From assembly GCF_004803715.2 (NCBI RefSeq), contig NZ_CP039383.2, forward strand, positions 930,001 to 994,000: 64,000 nt of DNA. The letters are read 5' to 3'. A program made the translations under genes and the position numbers. Shown piece by piece: positions 56,230 through 64,000 of the stretch. A model generated the notes under the pieces. It saw nothing but the letters and a program-made list of their open reading frames with translations, was not told the DNA's origin and did no database searches. Each line of letters begins with the position of its first letter. Within the stretch, counting starts at the first letter, position 1. The DNA is from Luteimonas yindakuii (GTDB lineage: Bacteria; Pseudomonadota; Gammaproteobacteria; Xanthomonadales; Xanthomonadaceae).

Positions 56230-59200
56230 ATGAGCGTCGTGCGCGAGTCCTGCGAAGCGGTGCCACACGTGGCCGCGGCCGACGGCAGCTGGCCACTGAC
56301 CGAGGCGCAGGCCGGGCTCTGGTATGCACAGCGGCTGGCGCCGGAGAACCCGGCGTTCAACACCGCGCATGCGCTGTGGATCGACGGGGCGCTCGATGTC
56401 GCCGCGTTCGCTTGTGCCGCCGACCGCGCGGCGCAGGAAGCGACCGCGCTGCGGTTGCGCATGCGCGATGGCGAAGACGGTCCCCACCAGGTCGTGGACG
56501 ACGCGCACCTGCCGCAGCTCGAGGTCGTCGACCTCTCGGCTGCAACTGATCCCGCTGCCGCCGCGCGTGACGCCATGCAGCACGACCGCGGCACCCCCGT
56601 GGACCCGACGCGCGACCGCCTCGCCGTGCAGCGCCTGTACCGGCTCGGCGTCGATCGCTTCGCCTGGTACTTCCGCGTGCACCACCTCGCCGCCGACGGT
56701 TACGGCATGGCGCTGTTCGCAGAGCGCGTTTGCGCGCTGTATGCGGTGGGTGGCGATGCGGCCGCAGGCGCGCCACTTGCATCGTTGTCGCGTGTGTTCG
56801 GGGAAGACGCCGCCTACCGCCGTTCCGAACGTCGCCAGCAGGATGCCGGGTACTGGCGCGACACGATGGCCGGGATGCCGGCCGCGGCCGGCTTGGGCGG
56901 TGGCTTCGCCGCGGCCGCGCCTGACTGCCATCGCCATGTCGTCGCGATCGACGAAGCGTTGCGGACGGCACTGCTGGCCACCGCGCAGCGCATCGGCCAG
57001 CCGTGGCCGGACGTGCTGACCGCGTTCGCCGCCGAATACTGCCGGCGCATGTCCGGCCAGGAGGAAGCCGTGGTCGGCGTGCCGTTCATGGGCCGACTCG
57101 GCAGCGCATCCGCGCGGGTGCCGGCGATGGTCATGAACGTGTTGCCGCTGCGGGTGCCGGCGATGCCGGAGACGAACGTCGAAGGCTTCGTGCAGGCGAT
57201 CGCGCGTGCGCTGGTGCGCGGCCGCCGGCACGGGCGCTACCGCGGCGAACAGTTGCGGCGCGACCTCGGCCTGCTCGGTGGCCAGCGCCGCCTGCACGGG
57301 CCGCTGGTCAACGTGCAGCCGTTCTATCGCCCGCCGCGGCTCGCGGATATGCGGGTCTCGCTGGAAGTGCTCGGCACCGGTCCTATCGACGACGTCACCA
57401 TCGGCTTCCGCGGCGACGCGACCCATGCGCTCGATCTCGAGATCGAGGCCAACCCGACGCTGTACGACGCGGTCGAGGTCGCCGCGCATGCCGCGCGCCT
57501 GCAGGCCTTTCTCGCAGCCGCCTGCAACGCATCGCAGATGGACGACGTGCCGCTGGCCAGCCCCGAGGAAGCGCGACGTTACCTGTTCGAGGTCAACGCC
57601 ACCACGCAGGAGGTGCCCGACACCACCCTGGCCGCGCTGATCGAACGCAGCATGCAGGCGACGCCGGATGCGGTCGCGGTGGAGTTCGAAGGCGCTTCGC
57701 TGACCTACCGCGAACTCGAACGCCGCACGCGTGCACTCGCGCTGCTGTTGCGGGCGCAGGGCGCGACCGTCGATACGGTGGTCGCGGTGGCGCTACCGCG
57801 TTCGCTCGAATTGATCGTCGCCCTGGTCGCCACGCTGCGCGCCGGCGCCGCCTACCTGCCGCTGGACCTCGCCCATCCGGATGCACGCCTGCAGCGCATC
57901 CTGCAGTCGGCGACGCCGGTGTGCGTGCTGGCGGGGCAGGGCGATGCAGCGCGTTTCGGCGATAGCGCACCGGTACTGGGGCCGGATGCCTGGGACACCC
58001 GCACCGACACCACGCTCGAAGGCGTGCCGGGTCCGGACGACGCCGCCTACGTGATCTACACCTCCGGCTCCACCGGCGAGCCGAAGGGCGTGGTGGTCGA
58101 ACACCGCGCGATCGTCAACCGCCTGGAGTGGATGCGCGCGCATTACGGCATCGACGCCTCAGACCGCATCCTGCAGAAGACCCCGGCCACGTTCGACGTG
58201 TCGGTGTGGGAATTCTTCCTGCCGCTGCTGGCCGGCGCGCGGCTGGTGGTGGCCGCGCCCGACGCGCATCGCGATCCGGTCGCGCTGGCGCGCCTGGTCC
58301 GCGCTCGCGGCGTGACCACGCTGCACTTCGTGCCGTCGATGCTGGAGGCCTTCCTCGCCGCACCGGAGGCGCGCGGGCTCGTCGTGCGCCGGGTGTTCTG
58401 CAGCGGCGAGGAACTCGGCGCCGACCTGCGCGACCGCTTCCACGCCACCGTGCGGGCCGAACTGCACAACCTCTACGGCCCCACCGAGGCGGCGGTGGAT
58501 GTCAGTTACTGGCCGGCGTCGGCGGACGACACCTCGCGCCCGGTGCCGATCGGCTTCCCGGTGTGGAACACGCGGCTGTACGTGCTCGATGCGCGCATGC
58601 GGCCGTTGCCGGCGGGCGTGGTCGGCGACCTCTACCTCGGCGGCGTGCAGCTCGCGCGTGGCTACCTCGGCCGCGACGACCTCACCGCCGAGCGCTTCAT
58701 CGACGATCCGCACGTGCCCGGCGCGCGCCTCTACCGCACCGGCGATCTGGCCCGCTGGCGGCGCGACGGCGCGGTCGAGTTCCTCGGCCGCAGCGACCAC
58801 CAGGTCAAGCTGCGCGGCCTGCGCATCGAACTGGGCGAGATCGAAACCGCCATCCTCGCCAGTGGCGCGGTGCGCCGTGCCGGCGTGATCGTGCGCGAGG
58901 ACCGCCCCGGCGATCGCCGCCTGGTCGCCTACCTGCAACCGGAAGGCGAACTTGACCTCGCCGCGCTGCGCACTACCGTGGCCGCGCGCGTGCCGGACTA
59001 CATGGTGCCGGCGGCGTTCGTAGCGCTGGACGACTGGCCGGTGACCGCCAACGGCAAGCTCGACCGCGGCGCGCTGCCGGCGCCGGTCTACGACGGAGCG
59101 GAGGGCGAGGCGCCGCGTACGCCCACCGAACAGGTGCTGGCGGCGTTGTTCGCGCAGGCGCTGGGCCTCGAGGCAGGTGCGGTCTCCGCCGACGCCGACT

Positions 59201-60273
59201 TCTTCGCGCTGGGCGGCGATTCGCTGTCGGCGGTGCACCTGCTGATGGCGATCCAGCGCCGCTTCGGCCGCGACCCCGGGCTCGGCGCGCTGTTCGCGAC
59301 CCCCACCGTGGCCGCGCTGGCCGCGCGCATCGACGCCGACGACGACACGCCGGACCACGGCCTGGCGCCGCTGGTGCGCCTGCGCCGTGGCGATCCCGGA
59401 CGTGCGCCACTGTTCGTGGTGCATCCGGCCGGCGGCATCAGCTGGTGCTACCGCGAACTCGCGCGTGCGCTGTCGCCCGCGCGCGACGTGCATGGCCTGC
59501 AGTCGCCGGCGCTGGACCTCGCGCAGCCGCTGCCGGCCAGCATCGATGCGCTGGCGGCGGAGTACGTCGAACGCGTGGCCGTGTTGCAGCCCGAAGGACC
59601 GGTGCACCTGCTCGGCTGGTCGGTCGGCGGCATCCTTGCCCATGCGATGGCGGTGCGGCTGCGCGTGCTCGGACGCGAGGTCGGCGTGCTGGCGCTGCTC
59701 GATGCCTATCCGGCGGAGTGCTGGCGCGCCGAGCCGGAGCCCGATCCCGTCGCCGCCCTGCGCGCCTTGCTGGCCATCGCGGGCTACGACCCCGACGGGC
59801 ATCCGGAGCTCACCACGCGCGAGGCGATCGTCGACTTCCTGCGCCGCGGCGACAGCGCACTCGGCAACCTGCCCGGCGGGGTGCTAGACGGCGTGGTGCG
59901 CACGGTCACCGACACCAACCGGCTGGTGCGCCAGCACCACCACGCGCGCTACGACGGCACCCTGCTGCACGTGCGCGCCGGCAACGACCACGTCGACCGT
60001 CCGCAGCTGCAGTCCGCGCTGTGGGCGGCGCACGCCGCCCGGGTCGACGCGGTGGAGCTGCCCTTCCTGCACGCCGAACTCACCGGCCGCGACGCCACCC
60101 CACGCATCGCACGATTGCTTGATGCCCGGCTGCATGCGTTCGACGCCGACCACGCGCCCGATCGCGTCCCTTGCGGTGCCTCACCGCCGCACGGGCCGCG
60201 CTCCGGAACCGCGCTCCCGCATGAACCCGACTCCGGAACCCCTCTCCCGTCCACGGGAGAGGGCCAGGGGTGA
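56230..60273 (+). CDS. entF: EntF-like nonribosomal peptide synthetase (C-A-T-TE, serine specific)
   Basis: A 1347-residue single-module synthetase. The condensation domain (about 15-440) has HHLAADG at 151-157. The adenylation domain (about 470-980) has TSGSTGEPKG and specificity positions D656, V657, W660, H699, F723, S725, L748, V756 and D757, spelling DVWHFSLVD, the EntF serine code. The thiolation domain carries S998 in LGGDSLS. The thioesterase has S1131 in GWSVGG. It should couple DHB to Ser and cyclise three units as EntF does. The last 40 or so residues (after the TE) are low-complexity, derived from repeat DNA. No MbtH gene is adjacent. Confidence 0.93.
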   Translation: MSVVRESCEAVPHVAAADGSWPLTEAQAGLWYAQRLAPENPAFNTAHALWIDGALDVAAFACAADRAAQEATALRLRMRDGEDGPHQVVDDAHLPQLEVVDLSAATDPAAAARDAMQHDRGTPVDPTRDRLAVQRLYRLGVDRFAWYFRVHHLAADGYGMALFAERVCALYAVGGDAAAGAPLASLSRVFGEDAAYRRSERRQQDAGYWRDTMAGMPAAAGLGGGFAAAAPDCHRHVVAIDEALRTALLATAQRIGQPWPDVLTAFAAEYCRRMSGQEEAVVGVPFMGRLGSASARVPAMVMNVLPLRVPAMPETNVEGFVQAIARALVRGRRHGRYRGEQLRRDLGLLGGQRRLHGPLVNVQPFYRPPRLADMRVSLEVLGTGPIDDVTIGFRGDATHALDLEIEANPTLYDAVEVAAHAARLQAFLAAACNASQMDDVPLASPEEARRYLFEVNATTQEVPDTTLAALIERSMQATPDAVAVEFEGASLTYRELERRTRALALLLRAQGATVDTVVAVALPRSLELIVALVATLRAGAAYLPLDLAHPDARLQRILQSATPVCVLAGQGDAARFGDSAPVLGPDAWDTRTDTTLEGVPGPDDAAYVIYTSGSTGEPKGVVVEHRAIVNRLEWMRAHYGIDASDRILQKTPATFDVSVWEFFLPLLAGARLVVAAPDAHRDPVALARLVRARGVTTLHFVPSMLEAFLAAPEARGLVVRRVFCSGEELGADLRDRFHATVRAELHNLYGPTEAAVDVSYWPASADDTSRPVPIGFPVWNTRLYVLDARMRPLPAGVVGDLYLGGVQLARGYLGRDDLTAERFIDDPHVPGARLYRTGDLARWRRDGAVEFLGRSDHQVKLRGLRIELGEIETAILASGAVRRAGVIVREDRPGDRRLVAYLQPEGELDLAALRTTVAARVPDYMVPAAFVALDDWPVTANGKLDRGALPAPVYDGAEGEAPRTPTEQVLAALFAQALGLEAGAVSADADFFALGGDSLSAVHLLMAIQRRFGRDPGLGALFATPTVAALAARIDADDDTPDHGLAPLVRLRRGDPGRAPLFVVHPAGGISWCYRELARALSPARDVHGLQSPALDLAQPLPASIDALAAEYVERVAVLQPEGPVHLLGWSVGGILAHAMAVRLRVLGREVGVLALLDAYPAECWRAEPEPDPVAALRALLAIAGYDPDGHPELTTREAIVDFLRRGDSALGNLPGGVLDGVVRTVTDTNRLVRQHHHARYDGTLLHVRAGNDHVDRPQLQSALWAAHAARVDAVELPFLHAELTGRDATPRIARLLDARLHAFDADHAPDRVPCGASPPHGPRSGTALPHEPDSGTPLPSTGEGQG

Positions 60274-60277
60274 GGGC
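60201..60277 (+). repeat. Repeat DNA forming the entF C-terminal tail and stop
   Basis: A 19-base direct repeat (60201-60219 and 60231-60249, 16 matches) encodes the tandem peptide SGTALPHEPD / SGTPLPSTGE. The second copy runs into a CCTCTCCCG/CGGGAGAGG stem (60241-60262) and GGTGAGGGC, which supplies the stop codon at 60271-60273. It is the same element family as the insertion in murL, and the hairpin may also act on the mRNA before entA. Confidence 0.75.
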
Positions 60278-60312
60278 GCTCTTTTCCCGCCGACACCAGC
60301 TCAGGACCCGCC

Positions 60313-61068
60313 ATGCACCTCACCGGCTTTGAAGGCAGGATCGCCCTGGTCACCGGCGCCGCCGGCGGCATCGGCGCCGCGGTCGTTACCCTGTTGCGCG
60401 CCAGCGGCGCGATTGTCGTCGCCACCGATCTCGAAGCGCCGGCGGCGGAGGCGAACGTGCACGCCTTCGCCCTCGACGTCACCGACTCCGCCGCGGTCGA
60501 CGCACTCGTGGCCCGGGTGGAGGCGGAGATCGGCCCGATCGACCTCGCCGCCCATGTCGCCGGCGTGCTGTCCACGACCAGCGTCGCGGAAACCTCCGAC
60601 GCGGAATGGCGCCGCACCTTCGCCGTCAACACCGACGGCGTCTTCCATGTCGGCCGTGCACTGGCGCGGGTGATGGCGCCGCGCCGGCGCGGTGCGCTGG
60701 TGGTGGTGGGTTCCAACGCCGCCGGCATCCCGCGCCAGGCGATGGCCGCCTATGCCGCGTCCAAGGCCGCCGCCACGATGTTCGTGCGCTGCCTCGGCCT
60801 CGAGCTCGCCCCGCACGGCGTGCGCTGCAACGTCGTCGCCCCCGGGTCCACCCGGACCTCGATGCAGACCGGCATGTGGGCCGACGCCGACGGCGAGGCC
60901 CGGGTCATCGCCGGCACCATGGAGAACTTCAAGAGCGGGATCCCGCTGGGCAAGATCGCCGAACCTGCCGACATCGCCCACGCGGTGATGTTCCTGCTGT
61001 CGGAGCAGGCCGGCCATATCGCCATGGGCGATCTGTATGTCGACGGCGGTGCCACCCTGCGCGCCTGA
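60313..61068 (+). CDS. entA: 2,3-dihydro-2,3-dihydroxybenzoate dehydrogenase EntA
   Basis: A 251-residue short-chain dehydrogenase that oxidises 2,3-dihydro-2,3-DHB to 2,3-DHB with NAD. The cofactor motif is VTGAAGGIGAAV, the substrate Ser lies in VVGSNAAGIPRQ, and the active-site YxxxK is YAASKAA. EntA-specific text includes GVRCNVVAPGSTRTSMQTGMW, FKSGIPLGKIAEPADIA and the C-terminal DGGATLRA. It is last in the operon, 39 bases after entF. With entC, entB and entE this completes DHB synthesis and activation. Confidence 0.94.
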   Translation: MHLTGFEGRIALVTGAAGGIGAAVVTLLRASGAIVVATDLEAPAAEANVHAFALDVTDSAAVDALVARVEAEIGPIDLAAHVAGVLSTTSVAETSDAEWRRTFAVNTDGVFHVGRALARVMAPRRRGALVVVGSNAAGIPRQAMAAYAASKAAATMFVRCLGLELAPHGVRCNVVAPGSTRTSMQTGMWADADGEARVIAGTMENFKSGIPLGKIAEPADIAHAVMFLLSEQAGHIAMGDLYVDGGATLRA

Positions 61069-61132
61069 CGCGACAAGGTCCTGGCGCCGCCGGAGGGGTG
61101 AAGGGCACCGCGGGCGGTTCGCGTAAGCTCCG

Positions 61133-61172
61133 GAAGGGCCGCCAGGGGGCGCCGGGAGCGGCGCGGCCCTTC
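61133..61172 (+). other. Ten-base-pair perfect hairpin after entA
   Basis: GAAGGGCCGC (61133-61142) and GCGGCCCTTC (61163-61172) form a perfect stem with a 20-base loop, 64 bases beyond entA. There is no T-run. It may end or stabilise the siderophore transcript. Confidence 0.5.
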
Positions 61173-61196
61173 TCGCGTGAGGGTCGGGGAAACCCC

Positions 61197-61223
61197 TAAA
61201 GGACCGCCGCCCGCGGTCGATAG
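61197..61223 (+). promoter_or_regulatory. Sigma-28 (FliA)-type promoter before the HD-GYP gene
   Basis: TAAAGGAC (61197-61204), 11 bases, then GTCGATAG (61216-61223) closely follow the flagellar sigma consensus TAAAGTTT-N11-GCCGATAA in sequence and exact spacing. The HD-GYP ATG is about 79 bases downstream. A small GGTC-GGGGAAACCCC-...-GACC fold overlaps it. Confidence 0.6.
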
Positions 61224-61301
61224 CGTGGGGACAGCGTGCGGATGGCGGATGGCTGTCGGGCGCCTCTCGCGCCCCATGCAGGCGCAACGGAGACAAAGGG
61301 A

Positions 61302-62543
61302 ATGTTCTTGAAGGTCGAGGAGCGCAAGGTCGCCGTCGCGGAGCTCGTCGAGGGCATGTATGTCTGCCGGCTCGACCGCGACTGGGAGGGCACGCCCTTT
61401 CCGCTGCAGGGGGTGATGATCGCCAGCCAGGCCGACATCGACCTGCTGGCCTCGCTGTGCGAGTGGGTGTATGTCGACACGCTGCTCGGGCTGGCGCCGC
61501 GGGAGCCGGCGGTGGCGGCTGCGCCGGTACGCGACGTCGGCCCGGTCTTCGAAAACAGCGAAATCGAGGCACTGCAGCACAGCCAGGCCTATCCGCAGCT
61601 GGCTGCGTTCGACACCGAACTGCCGCAGGCACGCGAGGCGCAGGCCGAGGTGGTGCGACTGGCGACGCGCATCCTCGACGAGGTGCGCGCCGGCCGGCCG
61701 ATCGCCGCGGGCGAGGTGCGCGAGGCGGTGGAGCCGATGGTGCGCAGCATGGTGCGCAACGCCGATGCCTTCCTGTGGGTGGACCGCCTGCGCGAACGCG
61801 GCGACTACGCCTACGACCACGCCTTGGGCTGCAGCGCGCTGGCTGCCGCGCTGGGACGTCATCTCGGCCTGCCGGAGCCGCTGCTGGTGGACCTGGCGAG
61901 CGGCGCATTGCTGCTCGACATCGGCAAGCTGCGGGTGCCGCCGGAGCTGCTTGCTCGACCCGGGCCGCTGGCTCCGGACGAGATGCACCAGGTGCAGGCC
62001 CACGTCCAGCACGCGCTCGATCTGCTGGACCATGGCGCCGCGGTGCCGGCGCATGTGTGCGACATGATCGCCACCCATCACGAACGCGTGGACGGCAGCG
62101 GCTATCCGGCAGCGCTGGACGGCGACCGGATCCCGCTGCTCGGGCGCATCGCGGCGGTGATCGACTCCTACCATGCGATGACCAGCCCGCGCCCGTACCG
62201 CCCCGCAATGGCCCAGCACGTCGCGCTGCAGCAGCTCTACCGTGGCCGCGGGACGGCATATGCGGGCGAGCTGGTGGAGCAGTTCATGCAGTGCATGAGC
62301 GTGTATCCGGTGGGCTCGCTGGTCGAGCTCAACACCGGCGAAGTGGCGATCGTGATGGCACAGAACGCCGCACGCCGGCTGATGCCGCGGGTGATGGTGC
62401 TGACCACGCCGGACCGCGAAGTGCTGGAGCACTTCGGCACCCTCGACCTGATGATGCAGGGCGACCGCGATGCGGCGATCCGCATCGCCGGTGCGCTGTC
62501 GCCGGAGGAATGCGGCCTCGACCCGGTCGAGCTGTTCCTGTGA
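61302..62543 (+). CDS. HD-GYP domain protein with altered HD motif
   Basis: A 413-residue protein. An N-terminal DUF3391-type region (about 1-130) is followed by an HD-GYP domain. The HHExxDGxGYP signature is intact (H259-H260-E261, then DGSGYP), as is GRIAAVIDSYHAMTS. The HD doublet reads L205-D206 in LLLDIGKL instead of HD, so one metal-ligand His is missing. HD-GYP enzymes hydrolyse c-di-GMP, and the change may alter metal binding or make it a sensor. It is preceded by a GGAG ribosome-binding site and a sigma-28-like promoter, and followed by an EAL gene 25 bases later. Confidence 0.88.
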   Translation: MFLKVEERKVAVAELVEGMYVCRLDRDWEGTPFPLQGVMIASQADIDLLASLCEWVYVDTLLGLAPREPAVAAAPVRDVGPVFENSEIEALQHSQAYPQLAAFDTELPQAREAQAEVVRLATRILDEVRAGRPIAAGEVREAVEPMVRSMVRNADAFLWVDRLRERGDYAYDHALGCSALAAALGRHLGLPEPLLVDLASGALLLDIGKLRVPPELLARPGPLAPDEMHQVQAHVQHALDLLDHGAAVPAHVCDMIATHHERVDGSGYPAALDGDRIPLLGRIAAVIDSYHAMTSPRPYRPAMAQHVALQQLYRGRGTAYAGELVEQFMQCMSVYPVGSLVELNTGEVAIVMAQNAARRLMPRVMVLTTPDREVLEHFGTLDLMMQGDRDAAIRIAGALSPEECGLDPVELFL

Positions 62544-62568
62544 GCGCCTGGTTGCGTGCGGCCCGGGG

Positions 62569-63819
62569 ATGCTGAACCGTCCCGCCACCCTGCACACGGT
62601 GTCGCAGGCGATCGACGCCCACCGCGCGGCCGGCGAGGAGCTCGCCGTGCTGGTGGTGCGCGGCCAGCGCACGCGCGAGACCGAACTGTCGCTGGGCTAT
62701 GCGGTCGCCGAGGCGCTGGGGGCGGCAATGGAGGCGAAACTGGTCGCCACCCTGCGCGCCCAGGACACGGTGTTGAGGATCGCGGAGCACGGCTTCGTCG
62801 TCCTGCTGCCCGGGTTGCGCGGGCAGCAGCACGCGTCGCTGGCAGCGGCCAAGCTCGTGCGCGCACTCGGCCAGCCGGTGATGCTGGATGGCTGGCAGCT
62901 GCATCCCTCGGTGACGGTGGGGCTGGCGCTGTGCCCGTCGGATGGAATCGATCCCGAGCAGCTGTGCCTGCGAGCCGACCAGGCCTGCGACGAGGCCTGC
63001 TCCGAGGCCGACGGCTTCGCCTTCTGGCGCAGGCCCGTGCACGCCGACAGCTTCACCCACGACGAGCTGCGCGATGCCCTGGCGCTCAACCAGCTCGAGC
63101 TCTACCTGCAGCCGGTGCTCGACCTGCGAACCGGCCTGACCTCGGGCTATGAAGCGCTCGCGCGCTGGACCCATCCGCGCATCGGCGCCGTGCCACCGCC
63201 GGCATTCGTCGGCGAGGCCGAGCGCACGGGCCTGATCGGCGAGCTCACGCGCTGGAGCCTCACCGTGGCATTGCGGCACCTCGCGCAGCTGCGTCGCGAC
63301 GGCGATGACGTGCACATCAACGTGAACCTGTCGGTCGTGGCCCTGCAGCTGCCGGGGTTCGCGTTGCAGGTCATGGACCTGCTCCGGGTCTGGCAGGTGC
63401 CGCCGCATGCGCTGGCGCTGGAGGTGACCGAGAGCGCGTTGATGCGCGACGTGGTCCGCGCACAGGGCGTGCTGGCCGAGCTGCACGACGAGGGCGTGCG
63501 CATCTCCATCGACGATTTCGGCACCGGCTATTCGTCGATGGCCTACCTGCAGCGACTGCCCACCGACGAGCTGAAGATCGACCGCAGTTTCGTGGTCGAC
63601 GTCGCAAGCAACGACCGCGCGCGCCATCTGGTCCGCTCGATGATCGACCTCGGCCACCACCTCGGCCTGGAGGTGGTGGCCGAAGGCGTCGAGGACTCCG
63701 CCACGCTTTCCCTGCTGCGCGAGCTCGGCTGCGATTGCGCGCAGGGCTTCGTGATCGGGCGCCCTGCACCGGCCGCGGATATCGTGGCCGGTCCGCGTCC
63801 TGATCAACTCACGCTGTAG
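62569..63819 (+). CDS. EAL phosphodiesterase with degenerate GGDEF domain
   Basis: A 416-residue protein. The N-terminal half resembles a GGDEF domain but the active site reads HGFVVLLPG, so cyclase activity is unlikely. The C-terminal EAL domain (about 165-410) keeps the catalytic set: YEALARW (EAL), NVNLS, EVTESAL, DDFGTGYSSM, KIDRSFV and VVAEGVED. This predicts active c-di-GMP hydrolysis to pGpG. No membrane segment is visible, so a cytosolic enzyme is expected. It is probably cotranscribed with the HD-GYP gene. Confidence 0.9.
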   Translation: MLNRPATLHTVSQAIDAHRAAGEELAVLVVRGQRTRETELSLGYAVAEALGAAMEAKLVATLRAQDTVLRIAEHGFVVLLPGLRGQQHASLAAAKLVRALGQPVMLDGWQLHPSVTVGLALCPSDGIDPEQLCLRADQACDEACSEADGFAFWRRPVHADSFTHDELRDALALNQLELYLQPVLDLRTGLTSGYEALARWTHPRIGAVPPPAFVGEAERTGLIGELTRWSLTVALRHLAQLRRDGDDVHINVNLSVVALQLPGFALQVMDLLRVWQVPPHALALEVTESALMRDVVRAQGVLAELHDEGVRISIDDFGTGYSSMAYLQRLPTDELKIDRSFVVDVASNDRARHLVRSMIDLGHHLGLEVVAEGVEDSATLSLLRELGCDCAQGFVIGRPAPAADIVAGPRPDQLTL

Positions 63820-63823
63820 CCTG

Positions 63824-63898
63824 GGCACCGGTAGCGGCACCGGCAGTGCCGCCGCATCGCCTTCGGGACGACGACCGGGTCGTCCTCGCCGCTACACC
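63824..63898. repeat. Imperfect inverted repeats between converging genes
   Basis: Nested palindromes include an inner GACGAC/GTCGTC hairpin and outer arms CCGGTAGCGGC and GCCGCTACACCGG. Placed between two converging genes, it may act as a two-way terminator, although no T-run is present. Confidence 0.45.
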
Positions 63899-63915
63899 GG
63901 ACGGGTGCCGATTCC

Positions 63916-64000
63916 CTAGCCGATCGGCTCGTCCAGGATCAGCTGGCGCACGAAGCGCACCGGCGGCGCGCCCTTCGACAGCACCTCGTCGTGGTAGGCC
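63916..64000 (-). CDS. C-terminal fragment of a DUF885-like protein
   Basis: Only the last 27 codons are inside the window (AYHDEVLSKGAPPVRFVRQL, then ILDEPIG and TAG at 63916-63918). The HD-x-x-L-x-x-G-x-x-P-x-x-x-x pattern resembles the C-terminus of DUF885 proteins, which are exported and peptidase-like. The assignment is tentative because so little is visible. Confidence 0.45.
   Translation of the reverse strand, partial: AYHDEVLSKGAPPVRFVRQLILDEPIG

Noticed and set aside
55750..57489. A 579-codon minus-strand open frame over the start of entF
   Set aside because: It lies antisense to the carrier protein and condensation domain and shows no family features.
61180..61301. c-di-GMP riboswitch before the HD-GYP gene
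   Set aside because: The leader lacks the GEMM core sequences. The small GGGGAAACCCC hairpin is better seen as part of the promoter region.

Overview
The window is GC-rich, densely packed bacterial DNA with no rRNA, tRNA, insertion sequence, prophage or CRISPR that I could see. Several traits point to a gammaproteobacterium of the Lysobacteraceae/Xanthomonadaceae (Lysobacter, Luteimonas or a close relative): a fused aspartate kinase/diaminopimelate decarboxylase, the MurL/MurD2 route to UDP-MurNAc-L-Ala-D-Glu, an rrf2-sufB-C-D-S operon, an HU protein with a Lys/Ala-rich N-terminal tail, and many DUF and lipoprotein genes typical of that family. The genus assignment is inference.  Layout. 1-2.6 kb: a truncated TonB-dependent siderophore receptor behind a Fur box, a Rieske ferredoxin and a GNAT acetyltransferase. 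2.7-9.4 kb: an envelope module with an LtaS-like phosphoglycerol transferase, a ColS/PmrB-like sensor kinase with its response regulator, and a divergent PAP2 phosphatase plus EptA-type phosphoethanolamine transferase pair. 9.5-14.8 kb: the suf Fe-S assembly operon under an Rrf2 regulator. 15-24.6 kb: a SET-domain methyltransferase, a DUF5916 outer-membrane protein, small envelope genes, an M23 peptidase, a DUF533 protein, HU, DUF2784, an EF-G paralogue and an OsmC protein. 24.7-36.3 kb: an exported amidohydrolase, PhzF, the translationally coupled lysAC-murL-murD2 operon, a dienelactone-hydrolase-like protein, ispB, ssb and a DUF4019 protein. 36.4-42.6 kb: a frameshifted ECF sigma factor with a membrane partner, a GAF-GGDEF protein, two EamA transporters around a LysR regulator, and a Tat-exported aldo/keto reductase.  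42.7-61.1 kb is an iron-acquisition island. On the minus strand lie a haem-type ABC transporter (hmuTUV-like), a YncE-like beta-propeller, an IroE-like esterase and a FepA-type receptor. On the plus strand lie an MFS exporter and entC-entE-entB (split into isochorismatase and aryl carrier protein)-entF-entA. Two Fur boxes sit in the divergent promoter region. The single-module C-A-T-TE synthetase carries the serine code DVWHFSLVD of EntF, so the cluster should make an enterobactin-like DHB-serine catecholate, export it, take the ferric complex back through the receptor and hydrolyse it with the esterase.  61.1-63.8 kb: an HD-GYP protein with an altered HD motif and an intact EAL phosphodiesterase, preceded by a good match to a sigma-28 (FliA) promoter. 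The window ends inside the C-terminus of a DUF885-like protein.  The most unusual details are two copies of a palindromic dispersed repeat absorbed into coding sequence (inside murL and as the C-terminal tail of entF), the split entB, the frameshifted sigma factor, and the flagellar-type promoter on the c-di-GMP pair.
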